From NCBI RefSeq assembly GCF_029853695.1, contig NZ_CP122537.1, positions 3,183,501 through 3,247,500 of the forward strand: 64,000 bases of DNA, in the 5' to 3' direction. Numbering within the stretch: position 1 is the stretch's first letter; every line of letters starts with the position of its first letter. The notes under the pieces were generated by a model that ran no database searches, was not told the DNA's origin, and saw only the letters and a program-made list of their open reading frames with translations. This stretch comes from Jannaschia sp. GRR-S6-38. GTDB lineage: Bacteria > Pseudomonadota > Alphaproteobacteria > Rhodobacterales > Rhodobacteraceae. Of this stretch, positions 9,339 to 18,378 are shown piece by piece. The translations under genes and the position numbers were made by a program.

Positions 9339-9850
9339 CCGCGCAGCTCGGTGTTCGGCGGCGGTCGCGCCGCGCCGGGCATTGTGCGTGCGGAGGGCAC
9401 CTTCGTGACGTCGCCCGCGGGCGGTGTGCCGTGGACGGGTTCGAACGCGAGCGCCATCTGCGCCCGCGCACACGGGGCTCGCACTATATCTCGACTCCCG
9501 GGATCGTCGGGGTCAGGCGGTCGGTCTTCGAGAGCATGGGAGGAAGTCGACGATCCCTGAAAGGGACAATGGAGTTTTCAAGCGGATTTCGACCGCCGGT
9601 CCTAAGCCGAAATGGAAAACCGAAGGGCTTCGAGCCAGCGCGTCGGACGAGCTTGTCAGTTGGGCATAGCCGGATCGCGTCTGGCCCCGGATTGGCAGAA
9701 CGCTTTTGCAGGGGTGGGTGGCGGAGGGGATGGGCCTGACGTCGAACCTTCTCTGTTCCGCAAGGCATGGTGATCGGCGGAGGTAAGTGTTTCAGGCCAA
9801 TAGGATAACCCGCAGCGCAAGTTGAGGTGTCCGCCTTCGAGCGATAGCCG
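9339..9850. other. Non-coding stretch with a degenerate tRNA-Ser-3'-like segment
   Basis: No convincing gene is present in this 512-base gap; several open frames overlap on both strands, but none has protein-like composition or family motifs. The 57-base segment at 9698-9754 is repeated imperfectly at 46672-46728 and is described separately. The gap ends at the truncated IS6 transposase. Confidence 0.5.
9698..9754 (-). repeat. Imperfect 57-bp repeat resembling a tRNA-Ser 3' end (copy 1)
   Basis: The segment begins AGAACGCTTTTGC and contains GTGGCGGAGGG. It matches the segment at 46672-46728 at 42 of 57 positions without gaps, and many of the differences are transitions. Read on the minus strand it ends in CCCTCCGCCA preceded by GGTTCGA, which resembles the T-arm and acceptor end of a serine tRNA. 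The stems do not pair properly, so it is not a functional tRNA. It may be a relic of integration into a tRNA-Ser gene. Confidence 0.35.
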
Positions 9851-10140
9851 TCAGCGGCCATTCTGGTGGGGGCTGATCATCACGAACATCTCATCGAGGT
9901 GCCACCGCCAGAGGCTGGATCGCATCCCTTCGATCCGGCGCTTTCTGATCTCTGCCGCGAACATCGGGCCGAAACGCTGCCACCAGAACCGGACGGTCTC
10001 ATGGCTGACGTCGATGCCACGCTCATGCAGTAGATCCTCTACGTTCCGGAGCGACAGCGGGAAGCGGACGGAGAGCATGACCGCTAGGCGGATGATCTCG
10101 GGCGATGTCTTGAAGTACTTGAAAGAAGAACTCCTAGGTA
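9851..10140 (-). pseudogene. IS6-family transposase, N-terminal fragment
   Basis: About 95 residues are readable. They start near RSSSFKYFKTSPEIIRLAV and run through RFPLSLRNVEDLLHERG, SHETVRFWWQRFGP and WRWHLDEMFVMI. This is the N-terminal helix-turn-helix and the first catalytic Asp region of IS6/IS26-type DDE transposases, which are normally about 230 residues. The frame ends at a stop right after the first catalytic Asp, so the rest of the DDE domain is missing. The terminal inverted repeat of the same element is at 10179-10198. A C-terminal IS6 fragment in the same orientation lies at 21958. Confidence 0.8.
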
Positions 10141-10178
10141 TGCGGCAGGGTAGGGAGGCCGGCTCCCCGGCTCAAGAA

Positions 10179-10198
10179 GAGTTGCCCTAACAGTGCCC
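10179..10198 (-). repeat. Probable IS6 terminal inverted repeat
   Basis: Read leftward, the sequence is GGCACTGTTAGGGCAACTC. It sits just before the transposase fragment at the expected distance and has the GGCACTGTT start typical of IS6-type ends. No matching repeat was found at the other end, consistent with truncation. Confidence 0.5.
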
Positions 10199-10356
10199 CC
10201 TCGCGGCCTTTTCGTTTCCTCGACCAACCAACAGGCTCCCTCAACGCCCTGATATAGCGAAAGAAACAGGCCAAGTCACGATATCCTTCGGGAATGGGGC
10301 TGGCGTGGTATCCTGCGGTGCGTGCCCAGACGGAGCGCTACAGGGAGGATCGACAT

Positions 10357-11658
10357 ATGACGGGTGACACCGCACGGATCGATACGGACACGGATGAGCT
10401 GCATCTGTCAGATGAAGGAACGCTGAATGCGGGACGGCGCCGGTTCTTGAGGAACACGAGCCTTTCGACGCTCGGCGCGATGGTGGGGATGACGATCCCA
10501 TTCGAAGCCCGCATGCCGGCAGGCCTCATCCCCGTCGCGGCGGCACAGGGGATGGAAGAAGACCTGATGGCCGCGAAGGAGGGGCTTGTGCTGCTGGGCG
10601 ACCGCCCGATCAACGCCGAGACTCCGGCCCACCTGCTCGACGACGACGTCACGCCATACGAGCACATGTTCGTCCGCAACAACGGCCTCGTGCCGGATTC
10701 GGCGCTCGACATGGATGCCGAAGGCTGGACCCTCACGATCGATGGCGAGGTCGACGACCCACTCGAATTGTCGATCGCCGATCTGCAGGAGCGGTTCGAG
10801 ACCGTGACCGTCCGCCTCGTGGTTGAATGCGGCGGCAACGGGCGCGCCTATTTCCAGCCTGGTGCGTCCGGAAACCAGTGGACAACCGGCGCCGTCGGTT
10901 GCCCTGAATGGACCGGAGTGCGACTTGCCGATGTACTTTCGGCAGCCGGGGTGAAGGACAGCGCTGTCTATACCGGGCATTACGGCAACGACGTCCACCT
11001 GTCCGGTGATCCCGAGAAGGAGGTGATCTCGCGCGGGGTGCCGATCGACAAGGCGCTGGAAGACGACGGCGCGATCATCGCTTGGGCCATGAACGGCGAG
11101 CCCGTTCCCGCGCTGCACGGCTTCCCGCTGCGGCTGATCGTGCCGGGCTATCCGGGCTCCGCCTCGCAGAAATACCTCACCCGGATCTGGGTGCGGGACC
11201 AGCAGCATGACGGCTCCAAGATGACGGGATATTCCTACCGGCTGCCGGCCTACCCGGTCGCGCCTGGCACCGAGGTTCCCGAAGAGGACATGGTCGTAAT
11301 GGAGACGATGCCGGTGAAATCGCTGGTGACTTTCCCGCAATCCGGCACCTCGGTCGCTGCCGGCACCGCGAGCGAGGTGCGCGGCCATGCCTGGTCCGGC
11401 AAGGGCGATGTCGCTGCGGTGGACGTGTCCACCGATTTTGGCGCCACCTGGCAGCCTGCCACGCTGGAGCCCGCGCCCAACAAATACGCTTGGCAGCGCT
11501 GGCGCGCGGACGTGACTTTGCCCGAAGCCGGGTATTACGAGGTCTGGGCGCGGGCGACCGACATGGACGGAACGATGCAGCCGCCGGTGGTGCCTGGGTG
11601 GAACCCGCGCGGCTACGGCAACAACATGCAGCACCGGATCGCCCTGATCGCGAGCTGA
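10357..11658 (+). CDS. sorA: Sulfite dehydrogenase-like molybdopterin oxidoreductase (SorA type)
   Basis: The 433-residue product has a twin-arginine-like signal (GRRRFLRNTSLSTLGAM), pointing to folded export with a bound cofactor. It carries the sulfite-oxidase fold: VVECGGNGRAYFQP holds the Cys that ligates molybdenum, followed by WTGVRLADVLSAAGV and LPLRLIVPGYPG-like elements, and a C-terminal dimerisation domain (VRGHAWSGKGDVAAVDVS). SorA oxidises sulfite to sulfate and passes electrons to a c-type cytochrome, and a monoheme cytochrome gene follows after 52 bases. A GGGAGGAT ribosome-binding site precedes the chosen ATG. It could also act on another sulfur compound. Confidence 0.85.
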   Translation: MTGDTARIDTDTDELHLSDEGTLNAGRRRFLRNTSLSTLGAMVGMTIPFEARMPAGLIPVAAAQGMEEDLMAAKEGLVLLGDRPINAETPAHLLDDDVTPYEHMFVRNNGLVPDSALDMDAEGWTLTIDGEVDDPLELSIADLQERFETVTVRLVVECGGNGRAYFQPGASGNQWTTGAVGCPEWTGVRLADVLSAAGVKDSAVYTGHYGNDVHLSGDPEKEVISRGVPIDKALEDDGAIIAWAMNGEPVPALHGFPLRLIVPGYPGSASQKYLTRIWVRDQQHDGSKMTGYSYRLPAYPVAPGTEVPEEDMVVMETMPVKSLVTFPQSGTSVAAGTASEVRGHAWSGKGDVAAVDVSTDFGATWQPATLEPAPNKYAWQRWRADVTLPEAGYYEVWARATDMDGTMQPPVVPGWNPRGYGNNMQHRIALIAS

Positions 11659-11667
11659 ATACCCGAA

Positions 11668-11691
11668 GGGCCGCCCCGCGACGGGCGGCCC
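11668..11691 (+). terminator. Hairpin between sorA-like and sorB-like genes
   Basis: A perfect 9-base inverted repeat (GGGCCGCCC / GGGCGGCCC) with a 6-base loop lies 10 bases after the sorA-like stop. No clean T-run follows. It may attenuate transcription so that the cytochrome is made at a different level, or protect the 3' end of the upstream mRNA. Confidence 0.5.
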
Positions 11692-11710
11692 CGAATCTTG
11701 GAGATATCCG

Positions 11711-12103
11711 ATGATCCGCCCGTATTTCGCCGTCCTGGTCACCGCTGCCGTGCTGGCCGCAGCATCCGGGCCCGCCGCCCCGCAGGGGGACTACGATCCT
11801 ATGGCCGCCGCACGCGGCTCGCCAGCGCTGCCCGGAGCGGCGCCTCTTGCCGGTCAGACTTCGGCTCAGGAGGGCGATCCGGAATTCGGCAACCTGCCCC
11901 CCGGACCCGGGATGGAGGACACATACTACCAATGTGTCGCCTGCCATTCGACCGCGATCATCCGCCAGCAACATCTCACCGACGCGCGGTGGGACTATCT
12001 CTGGACCTGGATGGTCGAGGAGCAGGGCATGCAAGAGACCGAACCCGAGGTCAAAGACGCGATCCTAGCCTACCTCAAGACGCATTTTTCGTCCGAGCGT
12101 TAG
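11711..12103 (+). CDS. sorB: Monoheme cytochrome c, electron acceptor of sulfite dehydrogenase (SorB type)
   Basis: The 130-residue protein has an N-terminal Sec signal (VLVTAAVLAAASGPAAP) and one heme motif, CVACHS, at about residue 77. A C-terminal helix follows (WDYLWTWMVEEQGM, KDAILAYLKTHF). Its size and position directly after the SorA-like gene match the SorB subunit that accepts electrons from the molybdenum site in the periplasm. No clear Met axial ligand pattern was checked beyond WTWMVEEQGM. Confidence 0.8.
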   Translation: MIRPYFAVLVTAAVLAAASGPAAPQGDYDPMAAARGSPALPGAAPLAGQTSAQEGDPEFGNLPPGPGMEDTYYQCVACHSTAIIRQQHLTDARWDYLWTWMVEEQGMQETEPEVKDAILAYLKTHFSSER

Positions 12104-12515
12104 CGCGCGCCGAACCAGCGCCGTTCCAGCCCCGATCACCGGCTGCGATTGAGTCGTCGCCGTAGGGCAGGGGGGCAAGCCGATGTCCCGGCGGCACGAC
12201 GTTTTTTGCGGGGCGTTCATGCGCGAGGCGTGCCCGGGCCCCCGCGCGAGCCGGGGGCCATAGCCTGATCGCATGTCCCGGCCCGCGCCCGATCCTGCAA
12301 GCGAGGCGGCGCGCCGTCATCGACGGCGCGACGCGGGAGCCCCGGGATGTCGGATCCCCGAGACGGGCCGGGACGCCGCGCCTGTCCGGCAGCCGCGCCC
12401 CGTCCGACCCTGCGCGCAGTCCTGCCTTCGCCGATTGCCGCGACCCTTCCCCTTGTGCCGAACCGCGAAACGCGGGCTCCTGCCTTTGGACATCACGATC
12501 ATGCGGGAGCGACTC
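12104..12515. other. Intergenic region, no gene seen
   Basis: This 412-base gap between the SorB-like gene and the CpdB-type gene has only GC-rich shadow frames. A GGGAG ribosome-binding site is visible just before the ATG at 12516. No other signal is recognised. Confidence 0.4.
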
Positions 12516-14474
12516 ATGCCCATCCAACTCAGCCGACGGACCTTCCTCGCTAGCAGCGCGGGTTTCGTCGCGCTCCACCCCTTCTCGGCCCGCGCGCAGG
12601 CCAACCAGGCCCATCTGCGGCTGATGGAGACGACGGATCTGCACGTCCACGTCTTCCCCTACGACTATTATGCCGACAAGCCGATCGACACCGTCGGCCT
12701 CGCGCGCACGGCTTCGCTGATCGACGGGGTCCGGGCCGAGTCGACGAACGCGCTCCTGCTCGACAATGGCGACTTCCTGCAGGGCAACCCGATGGGCGAT
12801 TACATCGCCTATGAACGCGGCATGCCCGACGGCGCGATGCACCCGGTGATCGAGGCCATGAACACGCTGGGGTTCGACGCCGCGACGCTGGGCAACCACG
12901 AATTCAACTACGGCCTGCCCTTCCTGATGAATTCCGTCGCGGGCGCCGCCTTCCCGGTCGTCTCGGCCAATGTCGCGACACAGCTCGGGTCCGGCCCGAC
13001 CGAGGACGAGACCCTGGTTCCGCCCTATGTCATCCTGGAACGGTCGCTGACCGACGGCGCGGGCGAAGCGCATCCCATCCGCATCGGCGTCATCGGCTTC
13101 GTGCCGCCGCAGATCATGAACTGGGACCGCCAGCACTTGGAAGGCCGGGTCGAGGCCCGCGACATCGTCGCGGCGGCCCGCGCCTGGGTCCCGCGGATGA
13201 AGGCCGAGGGGGCCGATATCGTCGTCGCGCTCAGCCATTCGGGCATCGGCGAGGCCGAATGGACGGAAGGCATGGAGAACGCGAGCGTCCCGCTCGCCGC
13301 CGTGGACGGGATCGACGCGGTCCTGACGGGGCATCACCACCGGGTCTTCCCCGGGCCCGATTACGAGGGGACGCCCGGCGTCGACGCGGCCGCGGGCACG
13401 ATCGCGGGAAAGCCCGCCGTGATGGCGGGCTTCTGGGGCAGCCATATGGGCCTCGTCGATCTGCTGCTGGAACGCGCGGACGGCGCCTGGCGCATCGTCT
13501 CGCATGAAAGCGAGGCGCGCCCGATCTACCTGCGGGGCGAGGACCGCTCGATCACGCCGACGGTCGAGTCGGACCCGGAGGTGCTCGCCTCCGTCGAGCA
13601 GGAGCATCAGGAGACGCTCGACTACGTCCGCCGTGCCGTGGGCAAGAGCGACGCGCCCCTTCACAGCTATTTCGCGCTGGTGGCCGACGACCCCTCGGTC
13701 CAGATCGTGTCGAACGCGCAGACCTGGTATATTGAACAGATGATGGCCGGGACGGAGCATGCCGCCCTGCCGATCCTGTCGGCCGCGGCCCCCTTCAAGG
13801 CCGGGGGGCGGGCCGGTGCCGACTACTATACCGACGTCAAGGCGGGCGATATCGCCATCAAGAACGTGGCCGATCTCTACCTCTACCCCAACACGGTGCG
13901 GGCGGTGCGCATCACCGGCGCCGAGGTCAGGGAATGGCTGGAACGCAGCGCCGGCATCTTCAACCAGATCACGCCGGGCGAGGCGGATCAGGACCTGCTG
14001 AACCCGGATTTCCCCAGCTACAATTTCGACGTGATCGACGGGGTGACCTATCAGTTCGACCTGAGCGGGCCGTCGAAATACGACAGCGACGGCAACCTCG
14101 CCAATCCGGACGCGAACCGGGTGAAGAACCTGACCTTCGACGGGGCCCCGATCGATCCCGCGCAGGAATTCATCGTCGCCACGAACAATTACCGCGCGGG
14201 CGGCGGCGGCAACTTTCCCGGCGCCTCGCCAGAGACGACCGTCTTCGAGGCGCCCGATACGAACCGCGACGTGATCGTGCGCTACATCGTCGAGCACGGC
14301 ACCGTCAGCCCGCGCGCCGACGCGAACTGGAGCTTCGCGCCGCTGGAGGGCACGACCGTGCTGTTCGAGACCGGGCCGCTCGGCACGCGCTACGCGGATC
14401 AGGTGCAGGGAGTCGAGATCGAACCCCTGGGCGCGGCGCAGGACGGCTTCTTCCGGTACCGCATCGCGCTCTGA
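12516..14474 (+). CDS. cpdB: Tat-exported bifunctional 2',3'-cyclic-nucleotide phosphodiesterase/3'-nucleotidase (CpdB type)
   Basis: The 652-residue product starts with SRRTFLASSAGFVAL, a twin-arginine-type signal ending near ARAQ. The metallophosphoesterase domain follows: METTDLHVHVF (the D-x-H metal motif), LLDNGDFLQGNP, TLGNHEFNYG (GNHE) and TGHHHRVFPGP (GHxH). A C-terminal 5'-nucleotidase substrate-binding domain follows with LYLYPNTVRAVRITGAEVREWLE. CpdB releases nucleosides and phosphate from nucleotides in the periplasm. The ATG at 12516 has GGGAG 7 bases upstream; an ATG at 12501 is the alternative. Confidence 0.9.
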   Translation: MPIQLSRRTFLASSAGFVALHPFSARAQANQAHLRLMETTDLHVHVFPYDYYADKPIDTVGLARTASLIDGVRAESTNALLLDNGDFLQGNPMGDYIAYERGMPDGAMHPVIEAMNTLGFDAATLGNHEFNYGLPFLMNSVAGAAFPVVSANVATQLGSGPTEDETLVPPYVILERSLTDGAGEAHPIRIGVIGFVPPQIMNWDRQHLEGRVEARDIVAAARAWVPRMKAEGADIVVALSHSGIGEAEWTEGMENASVPLAAVDGIDAVLTGHHHRVFPGPDYEGTPGVDAAAGTIAGKPAVMAGFWGSHMGLVDLLLERADGAWRIVSHESEARPIYLRGEDRSITPTVESDPEVLASVEQEHQETLDYVRRAVGKSDAPLHSYFALVADDPSVQIVSNAQTWYIEQMMAGTEHAALPILSAAAPFKAGGRAGADYYTDVKAGDIAIKNVADLYLYPNTVRAVRITGAEVREWLERSAGIFNQITPGEADQDLLNPDFPSYNFDVIDGVTYQFDLSGPSKYDSDGNLANPDANRVKNLTFDGAPIDPAQEFIVATNNYRAGGGGNFPGASPETTVFEAPDTNRDVIVRYIVEHGTVSPRADANWSFAPLEGTTVLFETGPLGTRYADQVQGVEIEPLGAAQDGFFRYRIAL

Positions 14475-14493
14475 GCCCCCGCAAAGGGGAAAC

Positions 14494-14523
14494 ACGGGCC
14501 CTGCCGTCACCGGCGGGGCCCGT
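14494..14523. terminator. Bidirectional-looking hairpin between convergent genes
   Basis: An inverted repeat (ACGGGCCC-TGCCG / CGGC-GGGGCCCGT, one mismatch) is followed by TTTC on the plus strand. It lies 19 bases after the cpdB stop and 23 bases beyond the convergent pentapeptide-repeat gene, so it could terminate both. Confidence 0.6.
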
Positions 14524-14546
14524 TTCGCGGCGCGCGGCCCCGCGTG

Positions 14547-15044
14547 TCAGTTCCCCGCGTCCGGGGACTGGCCGGGGAGTGCCGGCGCGGCGCTGCCCGC
14601 GCAGTCGGAATTGTCGAGCTCGTCGCGGGGCATCTGCGTGTTGCACAGAAGACCCTCCTGAAGGTCGGTCCGCGTCAGGACCGCGCCCTCGAACACCGCG
14701 CCGCGCAGATCAGCCCCCGCGAAATCGACATCGGTGAGCTGCGCATCGACGAAGCTCGCGCCGCGCAGGTCCGCTCCGGCGAAGCTCACATCGCGCAGGA
14801 CCGCGCCTTCGAAGACGGCGATCCCGAGACCCGCACCGTCGAAAGTGACCGACTCGATCCGGGCCGCGCCAAGGTCGATCCCGGTCAGCCGGTCGTCGGT
14901 GTAGTCCTTGTTCGCAATCTGGCACGCCTCGCAGTGGCCCAGGGCCCGCATGTCCCCATCGGGGGCCACGGGCTGCGCGACGGCGGGGCTTGCGACCGGC
15001 AGGGCCAGGCCCAGGATAATCGCGGTGAGTGTCGGGTTTGGCAT
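14547..15044 (-). CDS. Exported pentapeptide-repeat protein
   Basis: The 165-residue product has a Sec signal peptide (LTAIILGLALPVASPAVAQ). It then has ALGHCEACQIANKDYTDD and about a dozen A(D/N)LxG/F pentapeptide repeats (GIDLGAARIESVTF, AGADLRGASFVDAQL, AGADLRGAVFEGAVL), which fold into a right-handed beta helix. Further Cys residues occur at LLCNTQ and SDCAGS. The function is unknown; related proteins act as scaffolds or DNA-mimicking gyrase protectors, but export argues against the latter. The start at 15044 is chosen because the signal peptide begins there; an in-frame ATG nine codons upstream is possible. Confidence 0.75.
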   Translation of the reverse strand: MPNPTLTAIILGLALPVASPAVAQPVAPDGDMRALGHCEACQIANKDYTDDRLTGIDLGAARIESVTFDGAGLGIAVFEGAVLRDVSFAGADLRGASFVDAQLTDVDFAGADLRGAVFEGAVLTRTDLQEGLLCNTQMPRDELDNSDCAGSAAPALPGQSPDAGN

Positions 15045-15574
15045 GGGGATCCCCAGAAGATGGAACGTCATGGCGGGTGATGGGTCTTGACGCGGATTGG
15101 GTCGTCGGATGACCGACCGGATGTGAGGTGGCCGAGGCCCGGTGTTCCGGGCCAGCCGAAGCGTCGAAGATCGTGACCTCTCGGCATCGCGCCAGGGCGG
15201 TCAGAGGCGCATCATCGCGACGAAGACACCGGGCGGAAGGGTGGGGCCGGACATCCTGATGGGCGCCCGCCATAACGCGCCCCGGACCTCCCCACCGAAA
15301 TCGGGTCGCGCGGTCGCGCTTCAAGGGCGAGGTCGAAAAATCCGCCGGGGGCCCAACCGCTCCGGCCCGGGAACGGGGTCCGTCGCGGCGGGGCAGTGAC
15401 CCCGTCAGGCGCCACCGCGGCGCAGGCAAACCGTGGGAAGCACGCGTGCGAACGGGTCGCGGACGCGGCGTTCGTCCCGCGATCGGCGCCCGGTCGGCGG
15501 GACGGGGCATGCGCGCGCGTCCCGGCGACCCCGTGCGTAAATCTTGTTGACGCGACACAGGGCCGGCGACGGGT
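15045..15574. other. Intergenic region, no gene seen
   Basis: About 530 GC-rich bases lie between the pentapeptide-repeat gene and the DUF1348 gene. The open frames here are low-complexity Arg/Pro/Gly shadows, and no RNA gene or repeat is recognised. Confidence 0.4.
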
Positions 15575-16039
15575 TCAGAGGCCAAGCTCCGTCAGACCGG
15601 GGTGATCGTCGGGGCGGGGGCCCTGAGGCCAGCGGAAAAGACGGTCCGCCTCCCCGATCGGCACGTCGTTGATCGAGGCGTGGCGGACCGCCATGTAGCC
15701 GGCCGGATCGAACTCCCAGTTCTCGTTGCCATGGGCGCGGAACCACTGGCCGGACCCGTCGTGGTATTCGTAGCAGAACCGGACCGCGAAGCGGGTCTCG
15801 CCATGCGACCAGAGCTCCTTGATGAGCCGGTAGCCGCGCTCCGCCGCCCATTTTCGGGTCAGGAACGCCTCGACCTCCGCCCTGCCATCGAGGAATTCGG
15901 CGCGGTTGCGCCAGCGCGTGTCGGGCGTATAGGCCTGCGCCACCCGGACCGGATCGCGGGTGTTCCAGGCGTCTTCGGCAATTCGGACCTTTCGCACGGC
16001 ATCGTCGAAGCCGAAGGGCGGGACGGGAAGGCGTGTCAT
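15575..16039 (-). CDS. DUF1348 / NTF2-like protein
   Basis: The 154-residue product matches the DUF1348 member of the NTF2-like (SnoaL) fold: [80 protein letters not shown] and HASINDVPI are family landmarks. The biochemical role is unknown; it is a small alpha+beta cone fold with a hydrophobic pocket. It lies 63 bases after the cyanase gene on the same strand, so it is probably the last gene of the cyanate cluster. The ATG at 16039 starts the conserved region. Confidence 0.85.
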   Translation of the reverse strand: MTRLPVPPFGFDDAVRKVRIAEDAWNTRDPVRVAQAYTPDTRWRNRAEFLDGRAEVEAFLTRKWAAERGYRLIKELWSHGETRFAVRFCYEYHDGSGQWFRAHGNENWEFDPAGYMAVRHASINDVPIGEADRLFRWPQGPRPDDHPGLTELGL

Positions 16040-16102
16040 CTCGGTCTGGCCCTTTGCCGGGCGTTCGGGGGGACACCGCACGCGCCCCCCCCCGGACGGG
16101 AC

Positions 16103-16570
16103 TTACCAGCTGTTGTAGCCCAGATACTTGCCCGACATCTCGACCTTCACCCGGTCGCCCTTGGGGTTCTCGACGCGCGTCACGGTCATGTCGAAATCGA
16201 TGGCGGACATGATGCCGTCGCCGAACTTCTCCTGGATCAGGGCCTTGAGCGTCGGGCCGTAGACGCCGACGATCTCGTAGAAGCGATAGATGCAGGGATC
16301 GGTCGGCACGGCCTGTTCCCAGATCTTGGTGGGGCTTTCGGCCAGCACCGATGCGGCCTCCTGCGGCAGGCCGAGCGCCTTGGTCAGCATCTCCGCCTTG
16401 GCGGGCGGGAAGGCGTTCATGCCCATGCAGGCGGAATGGGTCCAGACCGGCGACATCCCGATCTTTTCGGCGATGCCCTCCCAGGTCATGCCGGCCTGCT
16501 TCTTGGCCGACAGGATCATGGCGGTCACGTCTTCTTTGGTCATCTCGGTCATGGCGTACTGGTCTTTCAT
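16103..16570 (-). CDS. cynS: Cyanate hydratase (cyanase)
   Basis: The 155-residue protein is the usual length of cyanase, which converts cyanate and bicarbonate to ammonia and CO2. The catalytic residues fall at their canonical numbers: Arg96 and Glu99 in CIYRFYEIVGVYGP and Ser122 in GDGIMSAIDFD. The N-terminal helical domain (DVTAMILSAKKQAGMTWEGI) and the C-terminal MSGKYLGYNSW are also typical. It is preceded on the same strand by the ABC transporter genes, which indicates uptake and breakdown of cyanate as a nitrogen source or for detoxification. Confidence 0.97.
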   Translation of the reverse strand: MKDQYAMTEMTKEDVTAMILSAKKQAGMTWEGIAEKIGMSPVWTHSACMGMNAFPPAKAEMLTKALGLPQEAASVLAESPTKIWEQAVPTDPCIYRFYEIVGVYGPTLKALIQEKFGDGIMSAIDFDMTVTRVENPKGDRVKVEMSGKYLGYNSW

Positions 16571-16621
16571 GATTGTCGTTCCTTTCCTTGGGTTCGGGTG
16601 CCGTTTCTCGTGCGGCGATGC

Positions 16622-17530
16622 TCAGAGGTTGACCGCGCGTAGCCGACTGGGGGCATCGCCGGGCGCGTCGGGCGGCGGGGTGGTCTTGTCGATATGCACG
16701 GTCGCCGGGCGGTTCGGCCCGGACCCTTCCGCGTTGCCCGAGATCTCCCGCGAGCGCTGGCCGAGGAAATGCACCAGGTGGTTGCGGATGGCGTAGTAGT
16801 TCGGATGCTCGACGATCTCGGTCCGGCTGCGCGGGCGCGGGATCGTGATGTCGACCGATTCCGCCACCCGGGCGAAGGGGCCGTTCGACATCAGCAGGAT
16901 GCGGTCGGCCAGCAGGATCGCCTCGTCGATGTCGTGGGTGATCATGAAGACCGTCTGTTCGGTGCCGCCCCAGATCTTCAGCAACTCGTCCTGGATGGTG
17001 CCGCGGGTCAGCGCGTCGAGCGCGCCGAAGGGTTCGTCCAGCAGCAGAAGCTTCGGGTGGTTGGCGAAGGCCCGGGCGATCGAAACCCGCTGGCGCATGC
17101 CCCCCGACAGCTGCGAGGGTTTGCGGTGGATCACGTCGCCTTCGAGCCCGACCATGGCCAGGTACTTCTTCGAATGCTCGATCACCTGCGCCTTGGACCA
17201 TTCGGGATGGCGGGCGGCCACGCCGAAGGTGACGTTCTTGAGCGTGCTGAGCCAGGGCAGCAGCGAGTAGTTCTGGAACACCACGCCGCGGTCGAGGCTG
17301 GGGCCCGAGACTTCGTAGCCGTCCATCTTGACCACGCCGCTGGTCGGATCGGCGAGGCCTGCGAGAATGTTCATGATCGTCGATTTGCCGCAGCCGGAAT
17401 GGCCCAGGATCACGACGAACTCGCCCTTCTCGACGCCGAAGGTGGCGTCCTCGAACACAGTCAGATCGCCGCCTTGCCCATCGGGATAGATCTGCGTCAG
17501 GTTCTCGACGCTCAGGAACGGTTTGGGCAT
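16622..17530 (-). CDS. ABC transporter ATP-binding protein, nitrate/cyanate type
   Basis: The 302-residue ATPase has a complete nucleotide-binding domain: Walker A GHSGCGKST, Q-loop VFQNYSLLPWL, signature LSGGMRQRVSIARAF, Walker B LLLLDEPFGALD and switch His ITHDIDEAI. NYSLLPWLSTLKNV is typical of the NrtD/CmpD/CynD and TauB class. A C-terminal extension of about 40 residues (SREISGNAEGSGPNRPATVH) is rich in Pro and polar residues. It lies 11 bases after the permease gene and precedes cynS by 51 bases. The transporter probably imports cyanate (inference from cynS), but nitrate or taurine cannot be excluded by sequence. Confidence 0.9.
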   Translation of the reverse strand: MPKPFLSVENLTQIYPDGQGGDLTVFEDATFGVEKGEFVVILGHSGCGKSTIMNILAGLADPTSGVVKMDGYEVSGPSLDRGVVFQNYSLLPWLSTLKNVTFGVAARHPEWSKAQVIEHSKKYLAMVGLEGDVIHRKPSQLSGGMRQRVSIARAFANHPKLLLLDEPFGALDALTRGTIQDELLKIWGGTEQTVFMITHDIDEAILLADRILLMSNGPFARVAESVDITIPRPRSRTEIVEHPNYYAIRNHLVHFLGQRSREISGNAEGSGPNRPATVHIDKTTPPPDAPGDAPSRLRAVNL

Positions 17531-17541
17531 CGGTTCACTCC

Positions 17542-18375
17542 TTATTCCACATAGGCCACGGCGCGCTGGAGCGTGCCGAAGGCCGCATCCAGCAGCATGC
17601 CAACGATGCCGATCATCAGGATCGAGAAGACCACCGAGGTGAGGTCGAGGTTGTTCCACTCGTTCCACACGTAGTAGCCGATGCCGGTCCCCCCCACGAG
17701 CATCTCGGCCGCGACGATCACCAGCCAGGCGATGCCGATGGAGATGCGCATGCCGGTCACGATGGTCGGCGCCGCGGCGGGCAGGATCACGGTCAGCGCG
17801 GTGCGCAGATGCCCTAGTTCATGCGTCCGGGCGACGTTGACCCAGTCCCCGCGGACCCCGGCGACGCCGAAGGCCGTGTTGATCAGCATCGGCCAGATCG
17901 AGCATATGAAGATCACGAAGATGGCCGAGGCCTCGGAATCCTGGATGATGAACAGCGCCAGCGGCATCCAGGCCAGCGGCGAGATCGGCCGCAGCACCTG
18001 GATGAAGGGGTTCAGCGCCTTGAACGCCACCTGGCTCATCCCGATGAGGAAGCCCAGCGGGATCGCGACGATGGCGGCGAGGAAATAGCCCGACAGGACG
18101 CGGTAGATCGAATAGCCGATCTGGATGCCGATGCCCTTGTCGTTGGGGCCCGCGTCGTAGAACGGGTTGCTCAACTCTTCCCACGCCTTGGCGAAGACCT
18201 GGCTCGGGGCGGGCACGCCCGCCTTGGGCGCGCCGCCGCCGGTGAGCCGTTCGTATTCGGTGAGCTCGCCCACCGCCTTCTGCGCCGGGATGGCGGCCTC
18301 CCAGATCAGGAGGCCGACCAGCAGCAGAACGACGGAGAGAAGGGCGGCCCGGCCGTTCAGGCTGAGGCTGGCCAT
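17542..18375 (-). CDS. ABC transporter permease, nitrate/cyanate type
   Basis: The 277-residue protein has six or seven membrane segments. The binding-protein-dependent transport signature EAA-like loop reads RTHELGHLRTALTVILPAAAPTIVTGMRISIGIAWL, which is the NrtB/CmpB/TauC class form. An unusual hydrophilic stretch of about 45 residues follows the first helix (residues 35-80, with TEYERLTGGGAPKAG). It lies 3 bases after the substrate-binding gene and 11 before the ATPase, so the three form one operon. Confidence 0.9.
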   Translation of the reverse strand: MASLSLNGRAALLSVVLLLVGLLIWEAAIPAQKAVGELTEYERLTGGGAPKAGVPAPSQVFAKAWEELSNPFYDAGPNDKGIGIQIGYSIYRVLSGYFLAAIVAIPLGFLIGMSQVAFKALNPFIQVLRPISPLAWMPLALFIIQDSEASAIFVIFICSIWPMLINTAFGVAGVRGDWVNVARTHELGHLRTALTVILPAAAPTIVTGMRISIGIAWLVIVAAEMLVGGTGIGYYVWNEWNNLDLTSVVFSILMIGIVGMLLDAAFGTLQRAVAYVE

Positions 18376-18378
18376 TGG

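Noticed and set aside
7536..9473. A 645-codon leftward frame extending the XRE regulator over the SRPBCC gene
   Set aside because: Only the part from 8333 to 7536 matches the regulator family; the rest is antisense to a well-supported gene.
9698..9754. Functional tRNA-Ser gene
   Set aside because: The acceptor-end likeness is not followed by T-, anticodon- and D-arms that can pair; the same holds for 46672-46728.
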